From: Mesorhizobium helmanticense
GTDB taxonomy: Bacteria; Pseudomonadota; Alphaproteobacteria; Rhizobiales; Rhizobiaceae
Assembly: GCF_003034915.1 (NCBI RefSeq)
Contig: NZ_PZJX01000038.1
Location: forward strand, 62,001 to 126,000
Length of the DNA: 64,000 bases
Reading direction: 5' to 3'
Positions 24,147-32,786 of the stretch are shown in pieces. Positions within the stretch are counted from its first letter, which is position 1. The number at the start of each line of letters is the position of its first letter. The notes beneath the pieces are model-generated. The model did no database searches, was not told the DNA's origin, and saw only the letters and a program-made list of their open reading frames with translations. The translations under genes and the position numbers were made by a program.

Positions 24147-24925
24147 GGTGATGTTTCCCCAATCGATCGGGATCCTGATTGCCGAGAATAGAGGTCCGCG
24201 ACCAGTTCAGCCATCCGGTTAATGACGGCGTCGAGGATTATCCTGCCTTTTTCGCCGGTGGCGGCGGTGGCGTCGCCGAGCACCGGGCTTGCCGAGAATT
24301 CGCTCCAGCGATAGGCCACCTCGCCGAAATCGGCAGGAAAATCGGGATAATTGACGATCGCCTCGTCCATCCGCACCAGTTCCGGCGCCAGGTGCAGCAT
24401 GTAGGAGGTCTCGATCTCGCAGGCATGCATGTAGGAGGGATGCGCCGCCGGCCTTTCTCGGACGGTTTTGGTGGGCTCGGCGGCACCGGGATAGTTGAAG
24501 ATGGCGACGGTCACGCCCTTGTCCTTGAGCTGCCGCTGCGCCTCGCGCAGCGCCGTCACGTTGCCGTAATGCGCGTTGATCACGGCAAGGCTCGACAGTC
24601 CTTTTTCCAGCATGGACAGGCCGATTTCCGAGACCGTGCGCGACACCGTTTCATTGGAGATTGAAAACGAGCCGGGCGCGTCCGAAAGCGACCAGACCTG
24701 GCCGAACGGCAAGAGCGGCAACAGCATCACCGGCGTCGCGCCGGCGATGCGCTCGACGAGGGTGGCCGCCAGCCGGCGCGCCAGATAATTGTCGGTGCCC
24801 GCCGGCAGATGGTCGCCATGCGCCTCGACCGCGCCGATGGGCAACAGCAGCACGGGCTTCTTCAAAAGCAGCGCGCGCGCTTGCGCATCGTTGAGGCGTT
24901 CCAGTTCGGCGTGTTCGAGGTACAA
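24143..24925 (-). CDS. Creatininase-family amidohydrolase
   Basis: A 260-residue metal-dependent hydrolase. It has LLPIGAVEAHGDHLPAGTDN with Glu34, His36 and Asp45 as metal ligands, and NAHYGN with His119, as in creatininase and MftE/FAPy-deformylase relatives. The likely start is a TTG at 24925 with GAGG upstream, 8 bases after the phosphotriesterase-like gene. The longer frame beginning at 25264 is a shadow of that gene. Family members also include hydrolases that open cyclic diketones from inositol oxidation, a possible but unproven role in this sugar operon. Confidence 0.85.
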   Translation of the reverse strand: MYLEHAELERLNDAQARALLLKKPVLLLPIGAVEAHGDHLPAGTDNYLARRLAATLVERIAGATPVMLLPLLPFGQVWSLSDAPGSFSISNETVSRTVSEIGLSMLEKGLSSLAVINAHYGNVTALREAQRQLKDKGVTVAIFNYPGAAEPTKTVRERPAAHPSYMHACEIETSYMLHLAPELVRMDEAIVNYPDFPADFGEVAYRWSEFSASPVLGDATAATGEKGRIILDAVINRMAELVADLYSRQSGSRSIGETSP

Positions 24926-24933
24926 ATCGGGCC

Positions 24934-25908
24934 TCAGGTTCTGAAGGCGAAAGCCCGCTTGGGATTTTCGACCATGAAGGTGTGGATGAGCGCCTTGCCG
25001 TCGAAGCCGGCCTCGCCAGCCTCCTCGACGAAACGTGGCACCCAGCTTTCGAGGATATAGCCGAGGCCGAGCCCGCCCTCGCCATAGTTGCGATACATGG
25101 TGCGGCGGGCGATGTCGCCGCCGATCATCACCTGCTTCTCGTAACCGCGTTTGACCAGCTTGAGGATGCAGTCGATGAGCACGCTCTCGGGGTGGTATTT
25201 GATGCGGGAAATGCCGTCGAAGCACATGTAGACACCGGTCTCGGCTGCCTTGGCGTGCACCCATGGATCGGGATTGCGGTCGACATGGGCGATGGTGAGG
25301 CGGCTCGGGTCGACGCCCTCCGCCTTGACGATGGCCAGTTGCTCCAGGATCAGCGTGCCAAGCTCGGTGTGCGAATGGATCGGGGCATTGGTTTCTTTAT
25401 GCGCGTCAAGCGTGGCGCGCAGCACCTTGTCCTCGGCATCGCTGATGGTGTTGTAGCCGGTGCCGAATTTCACCACGCCGCCGCGGATATCGGTGCCGTC
25501 GAGGCCGGCGGTGATTTCGCTGGCGATGTGGTCGCGGATCTCGGCGCGGCTGTGGGCGTCGATCCACATCTGGAACGTCATGTTCTGGCCCTGCATCTGT
25601 CCGGGCCACATCACCGCCTTGTTGAAACCGGCGGTGGCGATGATCTTGATGCCGGTGCGCTCGGAGATGATCTTCAGCGCCACGGGATCGCGTCCGTAGT
25701 CGATGGCGGTGGCGTCGTAGACAGCCTGGCCGCCGGCCTTGACGAAGAGCTCGACGTCCTTGATCGAGGCCTCGACGTCGTCGATCATGAAGTCATCGAT
25801 CTTCTTCTCCTTCCACAGCGGCGGGATGCAGAAGAGATGATCGTGCGCATAGGTCACGCCGAGCTGGTCGGGATCGATGTCGCCGGTCAGGGTGCGGATG
25901 AAGCTCAT
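24934..25908 (-). CDS. Phosphotriesterase-family hydrolase (probable lactonase)
   Basis: A 324-residue amidohydrolase-superfamily protein. TYAHDHLF gives the HxH pair His22/His24. Lys147 (GGVVKFGTG) is a likely carboxylated lysine. His178/His180 (IHSHTE) and His208 (AHVDRNPD) follow, with a later Asp (FDGISR). Bacterial phosphotriesterase homologues in sugar operons are usually lactonases or phosphorylated-lactone hydrolases. It overlaps the permease gene by 4 bases, so it is part of the transporter operon. Confidence 0.87.
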   Translation of the reverse strand: MSFIRTLTGDIDPDQLGVTYAHDHLFCIPPLWKEKKIDDFMIDDVEASIKDVELFVKAGGQAVYDATAIDYGRDPVALKIISERTGIKIIATAGFNKAVMWPGQMQGQNMTFQMWIDAHSRAEIRDHIASEITAGLDGTDIRGGVVKFGTGYNTISDAEDKVLRATLDAHKETNAPIHSHTELGTLILEQLAIVKAEGVDPSRLTIAHVDRNPDPWVHAKAAETGVYMCFDGISRIKYHPESVLIDCILKLVKRGYEKQVMIGGDIARRTMYRNYGEGGLGLGYILESWVPRFVEEAGEAGFDGKALIHTFMVENPKRAFAFRT

Positions 25909-26864
25909 TGGGATCGCTCCTGTTTGAGGTTCGCAAGCGCGAGCGCCAGGATGATGATGAGACCCTGGACGATGAATTTGGCGGCGGGCGGCAAGGCCAG
26001 CACATAGAGCAGGCTCTGGACGAAGAACAGGATCAGCGCGCCGGCCATGGCGCCGAGCGGCAGGAAGACGCCGCCGGCGAACAGCGCGCCGCCGATGACC
26101 GCTGCCGCGATCGAATCCAGGGTGAAGTTGTTGCCGACGCCGATGCTGGCCATGCCGGTGATTGCCGACAGCAAGATGCCGCCGATCGAGGCCAGCACAC
26201 TGCACAGCACGAAAGACAATATGATCAGTCCATCCGAAGGAATGCCGCTGTGCCGGGCAGCGACCACATTGGCGCCCGACAGGATCATCTTGCGGCCGAG
26301 CATGGTGAAATGGACGAGCAGCAGCAGCGCGACCAGCAACACCAGCCAGATGAGGGCGGAGTAGGGAGCGACGCCGAAGAGCCAGCCCTCGGTGATGACC
26401 CGGAAAGCGGGCGGCACCGCGCCGCGCGGCGAGCCATTGGTGAAGAATACTACCAGCCCGGCGATGATCAGCGAACTGGCGAGCGTCGCCAGAAACGCCG
26501 GGATGCGAAGCTTGGTCGACATGATGCCGTTGGCGAGGCCGACGAGCGTGCCGGCGGCAAGGGTCGCCGCCACAGCCGGTACCAGATTGGCCATGTCGCT
26601 GTTGAAGATCGAGCACAGGACGATGTTGGCCATCGAGGCGGTTGCTCCGACCGAAAGGTCGAGCCGGCCCATCATCAGCACCAGTGCCTGTCCCGCGACA
26701 ACGACGCCGAGTGGTGCTGCCTGCCGGATGTTGTCGAGCAGCAGGATGGACGAGAAGCCGCGCGTCGAGATGAAGAATGCGGCAAGCAGCAGCAGCAACA
26801 ACGCCATGGCGCGCAGGCTGGCGCCGGCCGGCCGGAGGCGGTCCAGATAGGTTGCGGCCGTCAT
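25905..26864 (-). CDS. Sugar ABC transporter permease (CUT2), second of pair
   Basis: A 319-residue permease with GQALVLMMGRLDLSVGATAS as the family loop and about nine hydrophobic segments. It overlaps the upstream permease by 4 bases and the downstream phosphotriesterase-like gene by 4, showing tight coupling. Confidence 0.92.
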   Translation of the reverse strand: MTAATYLDRLRPAGASLRAMALLLLLLAAFFISTRGFSSILLLDNIRQAAPLGVVVAGQALVLMMGRLDLSVGATASMANIVLCSIFNSDMANLVPAVAATLAAGTLVGLANGIMSTKLRIPAFLATLASSLIIAGLVVFFTNGSPRGAVPPAFRVITEGWLFGVAPYSALIWLVLLVALLLLVHFTMLGRKMILSGANVVAARHSGIPSDGLIILSFVLCSVLASIGGILLSAITGMASIGVGNNFTLDSIAAAVIGGALFAGGVFLPLGAMAGALILFFVQSLLYVLALPPAAKFIVQGLIIILALALANLKQERSQ

Positions 26865-27805
26865 GCCGGGCTCCGCGATCTGCCGCGCATGAAAAGCATC
26901 AGCGCCGCCACGAAGATCAGCCCCTTGGCGATCTGCTGCAGATTGGTGTTGAGCTCCAGAAGGTTGAAGGCATTGCCGATCAGCACCAGCGCGATGGCCC
27001 CGGCAAGGACGCCGAAGACACTGCCGCGTCCGCCTTGCAACGCCACACCACCCAGCACCGCCGCCGCGATGGCATCGAGCGTGAAGGAATCGCCGATGAG
27101 CGGGTCGCCGGAGAGGATCTTGATGCCCACCGCGAGACCGGCGACGGCGGCGAGCCCGCCCGAAATCAGGAACACCGAGAGATCGATACCAGGCACGTTG
27201 ACGCCGTTGGCGAAGGCGGCACGGCCGTCGGAGCCCAGCGCATAGATCGACCGCCCGAAGCGGGTGAAGCCGAAGATCGCGAAGGTGGCGGCGAATGCAA
27301 CCGCGATCAAAAGCAGCGGCCAGCCGAAGAATTGATCCTGGCCGTAGAAGGCATCATAAAAACTGTAGTCGACTTCGCCGCCCGGCGAGGGAAGCAGCAG
27401 CAGGGCGATGCCTTTCACCACCGCCGATGTCGCGAGCGTCATGATCAGCGGATTGATGCGCAGCAGGATGACGCCGGCGGCGTTGAAGGCGCCGCAGGCA
27501 AGTCCCGCCAGGATGACCAGCGGGATGCTGAGCCAACCGAGTTGCGCCGAGGTGACGCCGAGGATCGCGGTCGAAAGGCTGATGACCGAGCCGACCGACA
27601 AATCGATGCGGCCGGCAAACAGCACCACCGCCTCACCAAGGGCTGCGATGGCGAGCGGGAGCACGCGGTTGACGAGATTGCCGAGATTGCCGGCGGACAT
27701 GAAGTCGCCCGACCAGGTGGTGGCGATCGCGCCGATCGCCACGGCCAGCAGCAGCGCCGGCAGGCCGAGCATCAGATTGGGGCAGACCGATCCTCTAGGC
27801 TGCAT
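26861..27805 (-). CDS. Sugar ABC transporter permease (CUT2), first of pair
   Basis: A 314-residue permease starting MQPRGSVCPNLMLGLPALLL. The loop GEAVVLFAGRIDLSVGSVIS is diagnostic, and GGRGSVFGVLAGAIALVLIG lies near the end. Its start lies inside the last codons of the ATPase gene (11-base overlap). Confidence 0.92.
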   Translation of the reverse strand: MQPRGSVCPNLMLGLPALLLAVAIGAIATTWSGDFMSAGNLGNLVNRVLPLAIAALGEAVVLFAGRIDLSVGSVISLSTAILGVTSAQLGWLSIPLVILAGLACGAFNAAGVILLRINPLIMTLATSAVVKGIALLLLPSPGGEVDYSFYDAFYGQDQFFGWPLLLIAVAFAATFAIFGFTRFGRSIYALGSDGRAAFANGVNVPGIDLSVFLISGGLAAVAGLAVGIKILSGDPLIGDSFTLDAIAAAVLGGVALQGGRGSVFGVLAGAIALVLIGNAFNLLELNTNLQQIAKGLIFVAALMLFMRGRSRSPA

Positions 27806-29348
27806 GGTTCAATACGCCCTCCGGACCGGCGGCGAGCCGCATGATTGCTTCCTCCGAAAATTCCGGCCGGGCCAGCGTGCCTGTCACGGCGCCTTCGAAC
27901 AGCACGTGGATGCGGTCGCTGAGGCCGATCAGCTCAAGCATGTCGGCGCTGATCAGCACCACGGCAACGCCCGCCGCGGTGAGATCGCCGATCAGCCGGT
28001 AGATTTCGGTCTTGGCGCCGACATCGACGCCCTTGGTCGGTTCGTAGAGCACCAGCACTTTCGGCGTTTCGGCGAGCCAGCGGGCAAACACCACTTTCTG
28101 CTGGTTGCCGCCCGAGAGCTGCCGGACCGGCTGGTCGATGCCGGTCGAGCGGATGGCGAAGCGCTGGCGGGCCGTTTCGGCGAAGCGCCGCTCGAGCGCA
28201 TGGGCGAGCCAGCCCCAGCTGCTGCGCCGCGACAGGGCAAAAAGGCTGACATTCATGCGGATCGGCAGGTCGAGCGCGAGGCCCTCATGCTTGCGGTCGT
28301 CGGGAATGGAGGCGATGCCCGCGGCAATGCCTCTTGCCACACTGGTCAGCCTGATCGGCGCGCCGTCGATAGCGATCTCGCCGCCATGGAACGGCGTGAT
28401 GCCCGACAGCGCCCGCGCCAGCGGCCGCTGGCCCTGGCCCTCGAGCCCGGCGAAACCGACGACCTCTCCGGCGCGCAGCGAGAAGCTGAGCGGCTTCAGC
28501 CCGGCAGCCGCGGCATTGGCCACGGACAAACGCACCGGCGCGACCGCAAGGTCGGCGGGCCGGGCGGGAAAAATATCGGCCAGCGTGCGGCCAACCATGG
28601 CGCGGATCAGGTCGTCGCGACTGAAGGCGCCGCGCTCGGCGTCCAGCGTCAGCGCGCCATCCTTGAGCACGACCGCGCGGTCGGCTGCTTCCATTACTTC
28701 GTCGAGCCGGTGCGAAATGAAAATCACCGCGCTGCCTTGCGCCTTGAGCCGCGCCATGGCGGCCAGTACCAGTTCGGTCTCGTGCGAGGAGAGCGAGGCC
28801 GTCGGCTCATCAAGGATCAGCAGGCGCGGTTTCAGCCGTATTGCCTTGGCAATCTCGACCATCTGCCGCTCCGCGGCGCTGAGTTCGCTGCCCATGCGAG
28901 TGGACTTCAGGGCAAAGCCCATCTCTGCAAATTGCGCATCCGCCGCCTCGTGCAGGCGTTTTTGCCGGATGAACCCCAGACCATTGCGCGGCTCGTCGCC
29001 GAAGAACAGGTTCTCACCGACCGACAGGTCCGGCAGGATCGAAGTCTCCTGCAGGGCCAAGGCCACTCCCGCCCGGCGCGCGGCCTTGGGCGAGGCGGGG
29101 CGGAAAGCGGCGCCGTCGAGCGCCATCGCGCCGCCGTCGGCGGGAAAACTGCCGGCGCAAATGTGCATCAGGGTCGATTTTCCCGCCCCATTCTCGCCGA
29201 CGAGCGAAACGATCTCGCCGGCGCGAACGGAGAAGGACACGTCCCGCAGCACCTTGTTGGCGCCGAAGGCTTTCGACACCTGTGCCACTGCCAGCCGCGG
29301 GAACTCGGCCGGCATTGGCTTCAGTGCTGGGGAGACGATCTCGATCAT
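27795..29348 (-). CDS. Sugar ABC transporter ATP-binding protein (CUT2)
   Basis: A 517-residue double ATPase. The N-terminal domain has Walker A GENGAGKST (51-59) and a normal LLILDEPTAS. The C-terminal domain has QLSGGNQQKVVFARW but its Walker B reads VLVLYEPTKGVDVGAK: the usual Asp before Glu is Tyr (TAC for GAC). The C-terminal site is generally degenerate in this family, so transport may be unaffected, but the substitution is uncommon. It starts 21 bases after the binding-protein gene. Confidence 0.92.
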   Translation of the reverse strand: MIEIVSPALKPMPAEFPRLAVAQVSKAFGANKVLRDVSFSVRAGEIVSLVGENGAGKSTLMHICAGSFPADGGAMALDGAAFRPASPKAARRAGVALALQETSILPDLSVGENLFFGDEPRNGLGFIRQKRLHEAADAQFAEMGFALKSTRMGSELSAAERQMVEIAKAIRLKPRLLILDEPTASLSSHETELVLAAMARLKAQGSAVIFISHRLDEVMEAADRAVVLKDGALTLDAERGAFSRDDLIRAMVGRTLADIFPARPADLAVAPVRLSVANAAAAGLKPLSFSLRAGEVVGFAGLEGQGQRPLARALSGITPFHGGEIAIDGAPIRLTSVARGIAAGIASIPDDRKHEGLALDLPIRMNVSLFALSRRSSWGWLAHALERRFAETARQRFAIRSTGIDQPVRQLSGGNQQKVVFARWLAETPKVLVLYEPTKGVDVGAKTEIYRLIGDLTAAGVAVVLISADMLELIGLSDRIHVLFEGAVTGTLARPEFSEEAIMRLAAGPEGVLNHAA

Positions 29349-29369
29349 CGACTAACCTTGGAACGATCT

Positions 29370-30374
29370 TCAGTTTGCGAAGATCGCCTTGACCTGCTCG
29401 TCGGTAAGGCGGGTATTGGCCCAGAACGAATCGGACAGGTCCGCTTTCACATATTTGCCGAGGTCGTCGGCGGTGATCGTCGGCACCGGCAGCACGGTGT
29501 CCCTGGCCGCGCTCTTGCCATCCAGCAGATCGAGCGTGATGCGCAGCGCTTCCGAACCGAGCCAGGTCGGCTTGGAGGTAGCGATCGACACGAAGCCCTT
29601 GTCCTTCAGCGCCTGCCAGCGCTTCAGGTAGCCATTGTTGTCTTCACCGGTCATCGGCACCAGCGGGCGCTGCGCCGCTTCGAACGCGTCGATGGCGCCG
29701 AGCGTCATGGCGCCGCCCTGCGACCACACACCGTCGATCTGCGGATTGGCGGCGAGCAGGTTGGAGACCGCCTGCTTGCCTTGCGCGTAATCCCATGAAG
29801 CATCGACGGCGCCCAGGATCTTGATGCCCGGATTGGCATCGAACACCTCCTTGGCGCCCTTGTAGCGGTCGTCGCTGACCGAAATGCCGGCGATGCCGTT
29901 GAGGGCGATGATGTTGCCCTTGCCGCCCATCTGCTTGACCAGCCATTCGGCGCCGGCCTTGCCGAAGGCGATGTCGTCGACCGTGACCAGCGCGTCGTAA
30001 TCCTGCGATTTGATGGTCGAGGCGAGCAGCACGACCTTGATACCCGCAGCGCGCGCCTTCTTCAGTGTCGGAATGAGTGCTGTCGGCGAGGTCGGCGTGG
30101 TGATGATGGCGTCGACCTTCTTGGTGATCAGATCCTCGATGTTGGTGATCTGCTTTTGCGTGTCGCCGGCGGATTCCACATAGACGACGTCGACACGGTC
30201 CTTGTCCTTTTCGGCCTCGGCCTTGAACTCGGCCGCGAGCTGGACCGACCAACTGTTGCCCATGAAGTAATTGTCGTAGCCGATCGTGTATTTCTTGTCG
30301 GCGGCGAACGCCGAGGTGATCAATCCCGCCGTGACGACGGCGACGGTCAGCAGAGTCTTCAGTCCCATTTGCAT
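29370..30374 (-). CDS. Sugar ABC transporter substrate-binding protein (CUT2)
   Basis: The ATG at 30374 follows AAGGGG and gives 334 residues with a Sec signal (MQMGLKTLLTVAVVTAGLIT, ending in SAFAADKK). The mature protein has a type 1 binding fold: YTIGYDNYFMGNSWSVQLAA, TTPTSPTALIPTL and GAVDASWDYAQGKQAV. First gene of an operon of seven: binding protein, ATPase, two permeases, lactonase-like, creatininase-like, GntR. Ligand unknown. Confidence 0.92.
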   Translation of the reverse strand: MQMGLKTLLTVAVVTAGLITSAFAADKKYTIGYDNYFMGNSWSVQLAAEFKAEAEKDKDRVDVVYVESAGDTQKQITNIEDLITKKVDAIITTPTSPTALIPTLKKARAAGIKVVLLASTIKSQDYDALVTVDDIAFGKAGAEWLVKQMGGKGNIIALNGIAGISVSDDRYKGAKEVFDANPGIKILGAVDASWDYAQGKQAVSNLLAANPQIDGVWSQGGAMTLGAIDAFEAAQRPLVPMTGEDNNGYLKRWQALKDKGFVSIATSKPTWLGSEALRITLDLLDGKSAARDTVLPVPTITADDLGKYVKADLSDSFWANTRLTDEQVKAIFAN

Positions 30375-30432
30375 CAAACCCCTTGTTGGTTCGCGCCTTG
30401 CGCGTCACGGCCAGAGCGGCAACAGATGGTAG

Positions 30433-30446
30433 CTTGTCCATACAAG
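30433..30446. promoter_or_regulatory. 14-bp palindromic operator candidate for the HutC-type regulator
   Basis: CTTGT-CCAT-ACAAG is an inverted repeat with the GT-N4-AC core typical of HutC-subfamily GntR operators. It lies about 60 bases upstream of the binding-protein start, in the promoter of the operon that ends with a HutC/UTRA-type regulator. Confidence 0.55.
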
Positions 30447-30485
30447 GAGTCAAGTTGGTGATATAGGCCGTCGCCGCTCACCGCG

Positions 30486-31769
30486 TCAAAGGCCGAACCG
30501 GTCCTTCAGCCGTCCCGACAGGATCGCCGCCTTCACGCCCACCGGCCAGAACCGGTGGAACCGGATCCTCTTCACCTGCGATATCGGCATCGGGAAGGGA
30601 GCGGTCTCGTCGCCGCGAAGACGCTGCGCCAACGCACTGCCCATCGCCGAGGCCATGGCGACGCCGCGGCCGTTGTAACCGAGGCAGATCAGCATGCCGT
30701 CTTCCGGCTCGTGCACATGCAAGAGGTGATCCCTGGTGATCGCGACCCGACCGTTCCAGCCATGTGTCCAGCGTGATCCGGCAAGCGCTGGCCAGAGCTG
30801 GCGCGCGTAATCGGTAAGGTAGCCGATGGCGGACGCATTCCCGATCGGCCTCATCGGCCCCCTGCCGCCCATCAGGAGGCGGTTCTGCGTATCGATCCGG
30901 TAGTAGACCGTGATGTTGCCGGCCTCATAGACGACCTGCCTTTCGGGAAGGATTGCCGCGGCAACCGGGGACGGCAACGGTTCGGTCGCGGCGATGGCGC
31001 TGAACACCGGAACGAGGGATTGCTCCAGGCCCGGCCAGAGTGTGCCGGTATAGCCGTTGGTCGCGATCAGGACCTTCTCGGCGCTGAGAGAACCGCTTGC
31101 GGTCTTGAGGAGCCACCGTCCGGCTTCCCTGCCGAGCGAGAGGACCTCGCTGTCGCCGAAGATCCGCGCGCCGGCATTCTGCGCCGCGGCGGCAAGGCCA
31201 AGGGCATATTTCAAGGGATGGAGATCGCCGCCGCGGGCGTCGAGCATGCCCGACATATATCTGTCCGTGCCGGTCCGCGCCGCCATTGCCTTTGCGTCCA
31301 GAATGGCGACCGGCATGCCCCGCCGCTCGCACTGCTCGGCCGTGGCCTGCACGGCGCCCGCCGGTTTCAGGCGGACGGCGGCGCGTATGGTGCCGTTCTG
31401 CCTGATGTCGCAGGCGATCGACAGGCGCTTGATGAGATCGAAAGTGAAGTCGGGCGCGCCATAGGAGAAGTCGACCATGCGCGGTCCGAGATCCGGGCCG
31501 AACATTGCCTCTATGGTGTCGGGATCGTATTTGAGGCCGGGATTGACCTGGCCGCCGTTGCGCCCCGAGGCTCCCCAGCCCGGCTGGCGCGCCTCGAGCA
31601 CGGCGACGTCCTCGCCGGCTTCCGCCAGATGCAGGGCAGTCGAGAGCCCTGTGAAGCCGCCGCCGACAATGGCGATCCTCGCACGCTGCGCACCGGCCAG
31701 GGTCGGGTAGTTGACGCTGCCGCCGGCGGTTTCGCGATAAAGGCTTCTGGGCGGTTCGCTTTCGAGCAT
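30486..31769 (-). CDS. FAD-dependent oxidase (gamma-glutamylputrescine oxidase/PuuB-like)
   Basis: A 427-residue DAO-fold flavoprotein. The extension MLESEPPRSLYRETAGGSVN precedes the FAD motif GGGFTG (36-41). ARQPGWGASGRNGGQV is the PuuB/OrdL signature. CLGYNGRGVAMASAMG near the C-terminus contacts FAD. It probably oxidises an amine or N-substituted amino acid. A single gene between two transporter operons, with no good ribosome binding site before 31769. Confidence 0.85.
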   Translation of the reverse strand: MLESEPPRSLYRETAGGSVNYPTLAGAQRARIAIVGGGFTGLSTALHLAEAGEDVAVLEARQPGWGASGRNGGQVNPGLKYDPDTIEAMFGPDLGPRMVDFSYGAPDFTFDLIKRLSIACDIRQNGTIRAAVRLKPAGAVQATAEQCERRGMPVAILDAKAMAARTGTDRYMSGMLDARGGDLHPLKYALGLAAAAQNAGARIFGDSEVLSLGREAGRWLLKTASGSLSAEKVLIATNGYTGTLWPGLEQSLVPVFSAIAATEPLPSPVAAAILPERQVVYEAGNITVYYRIDTQNRLLMGGRGPMRPIGNASAIGYLTDYARQLWPALAGSRWTHGWNGRVAITRDHLLHVHEPEDGMLICLGYNGRGVAMASAMGSALAQRLRGDETAPFPMPISQVKRIRFHRFWPVGVKAAILSGRLKDRFGL

Positions 31770-31939
31770 GTGTGATGCTTACGAGAGAGTGGCCGATGGA
31801 ACAAGTTCTCCCCTGCACCAAGGCAACGGCAACCGTTATGCTGCCCGTTGTTCGGCCCTGCAAGGAAGCTGCCGGTCCGATCAGTTGTCAAAAAAAGGGC
31901 TGACGAACTCCGAGACCATCTCGGCCGCCGTCAGGTTAC

Positions 31940-32776
31940 CTATCCGGCCCTGACGATGCGAAATCCTTCGAGCTCGGCCACGATGGGCAGGCCCTTCCAC
32001 CGCTCTATGTCGTGCAGGATGATCAGTTGCCCAAGATCGCCGCCGATCTCGGTGTTGATGCGGTCGATTGTCTTGAGCTGTTCCCAGACGCTGCCGACGG
32101 CATTGTTCAGCGGCGCGTAGACGCCGTCGTGCTTGTGCCCGGTGATCTGCCGGCTCGAATAGACGCAGTCGCCGGAGATGACCAGCCTGCCTCGCGCGGA
32201 CTGGACGATGACGAATTGCTGCCCGATCGTGTGACCGCTTCCCAGCCGGACATGGATGCCCGGCAGCACATCGTCCTTGTCGCCGTCGATCAGCGAGACG
32301 CGGTGTTCGACCGATGCATCGAGGGCGGCGCGCAGCGTATCGGGATCGATGATGGCGGTCAGATAACCGAAACGGGGAGGCAATGCGATCGCCTCATACC
32401 AGGAAAGCAATTCGCTTTTCTGGATGTGGAGATTGGCGTTCGGGAACTCGGCGATCGATCCCATGTGGTCGAAATGCGCATGGGTGACGAAAATGTCGGT
32501 GATGCCGCCGGGTCCAATGCCAAGCTCGGCCAGCATGCGAACCGGCGAGACCCAGTAGGGGATGCCGAATTTCAGCGAGAAGGCGTCGCTCGATTCCTGG
32601 ATGAAACCGGTGTCGACCAGCACGTTGCGGTCGCCGCGCCGCAGCAGGACGAAGGAGAAGGGCAGATCGACCTTGCCGTCGTCATACATGCCCGAGACGA
32701 GATCCACCCAGGGCTGCTGCCGTGATCGGGCGAACTCGATGACATAGACTTCCCAGGGTTCGTTATCGCTTGTCAT
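31940..32776 (-). CDS. Metallo-beta-lactamase-fold lactonase (AHL-lactonase-like)
   Basis: A 278-residue protein with the binuclear zinc motif HAHFDH at residues 99-104, then His182 (SGHTIGQQ), Asp203 (SGDCVY) and His255 (ILHD). These are the full ligand set of AiiA-type lactonases. It starts 10 bases after the ABC permease gene, with GAGGAGGAA before the ATG. It is therefore more likely to open a lactone related to the imported substrate than to act in quorum quenching. No signal peptide. Confidence 0.85.
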   Translation of the reverse strand: MTSDNEPWEVYVIEFARSRQQPWVDLVSGMYDDGKVDLPFSFVLLRRGDRNVLVDTGFIQESSDAFSLKFGIPYWVSPVRMLAELGIGPGGITDIFVTHAHFDHMGSIAEFPNANLHIQKSELLSWYEAIALPPRFGYLTAIIDPDTLRAALDASVEHRVSLIDGDKDDVLPGIHVRLGSGHTIGQQFVIVQSARGRLVISGDCVYSSRQITGHKHDGVYAPLNNAVGSVWEQLKTIDRINTEIGGDLGQLIILHDIERWKGLPIVAELEGFRIVRAG

Positions 32777-32786
32777 CGGTTCCTCC

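Noticed and set aside
31940..32776. Quorum-quenching role for the AHL-lactonase-like gene
   Set aside because: No LuxI/LuxR genes in the window, and the gene is tightly coupled to a sugar transporter operon.
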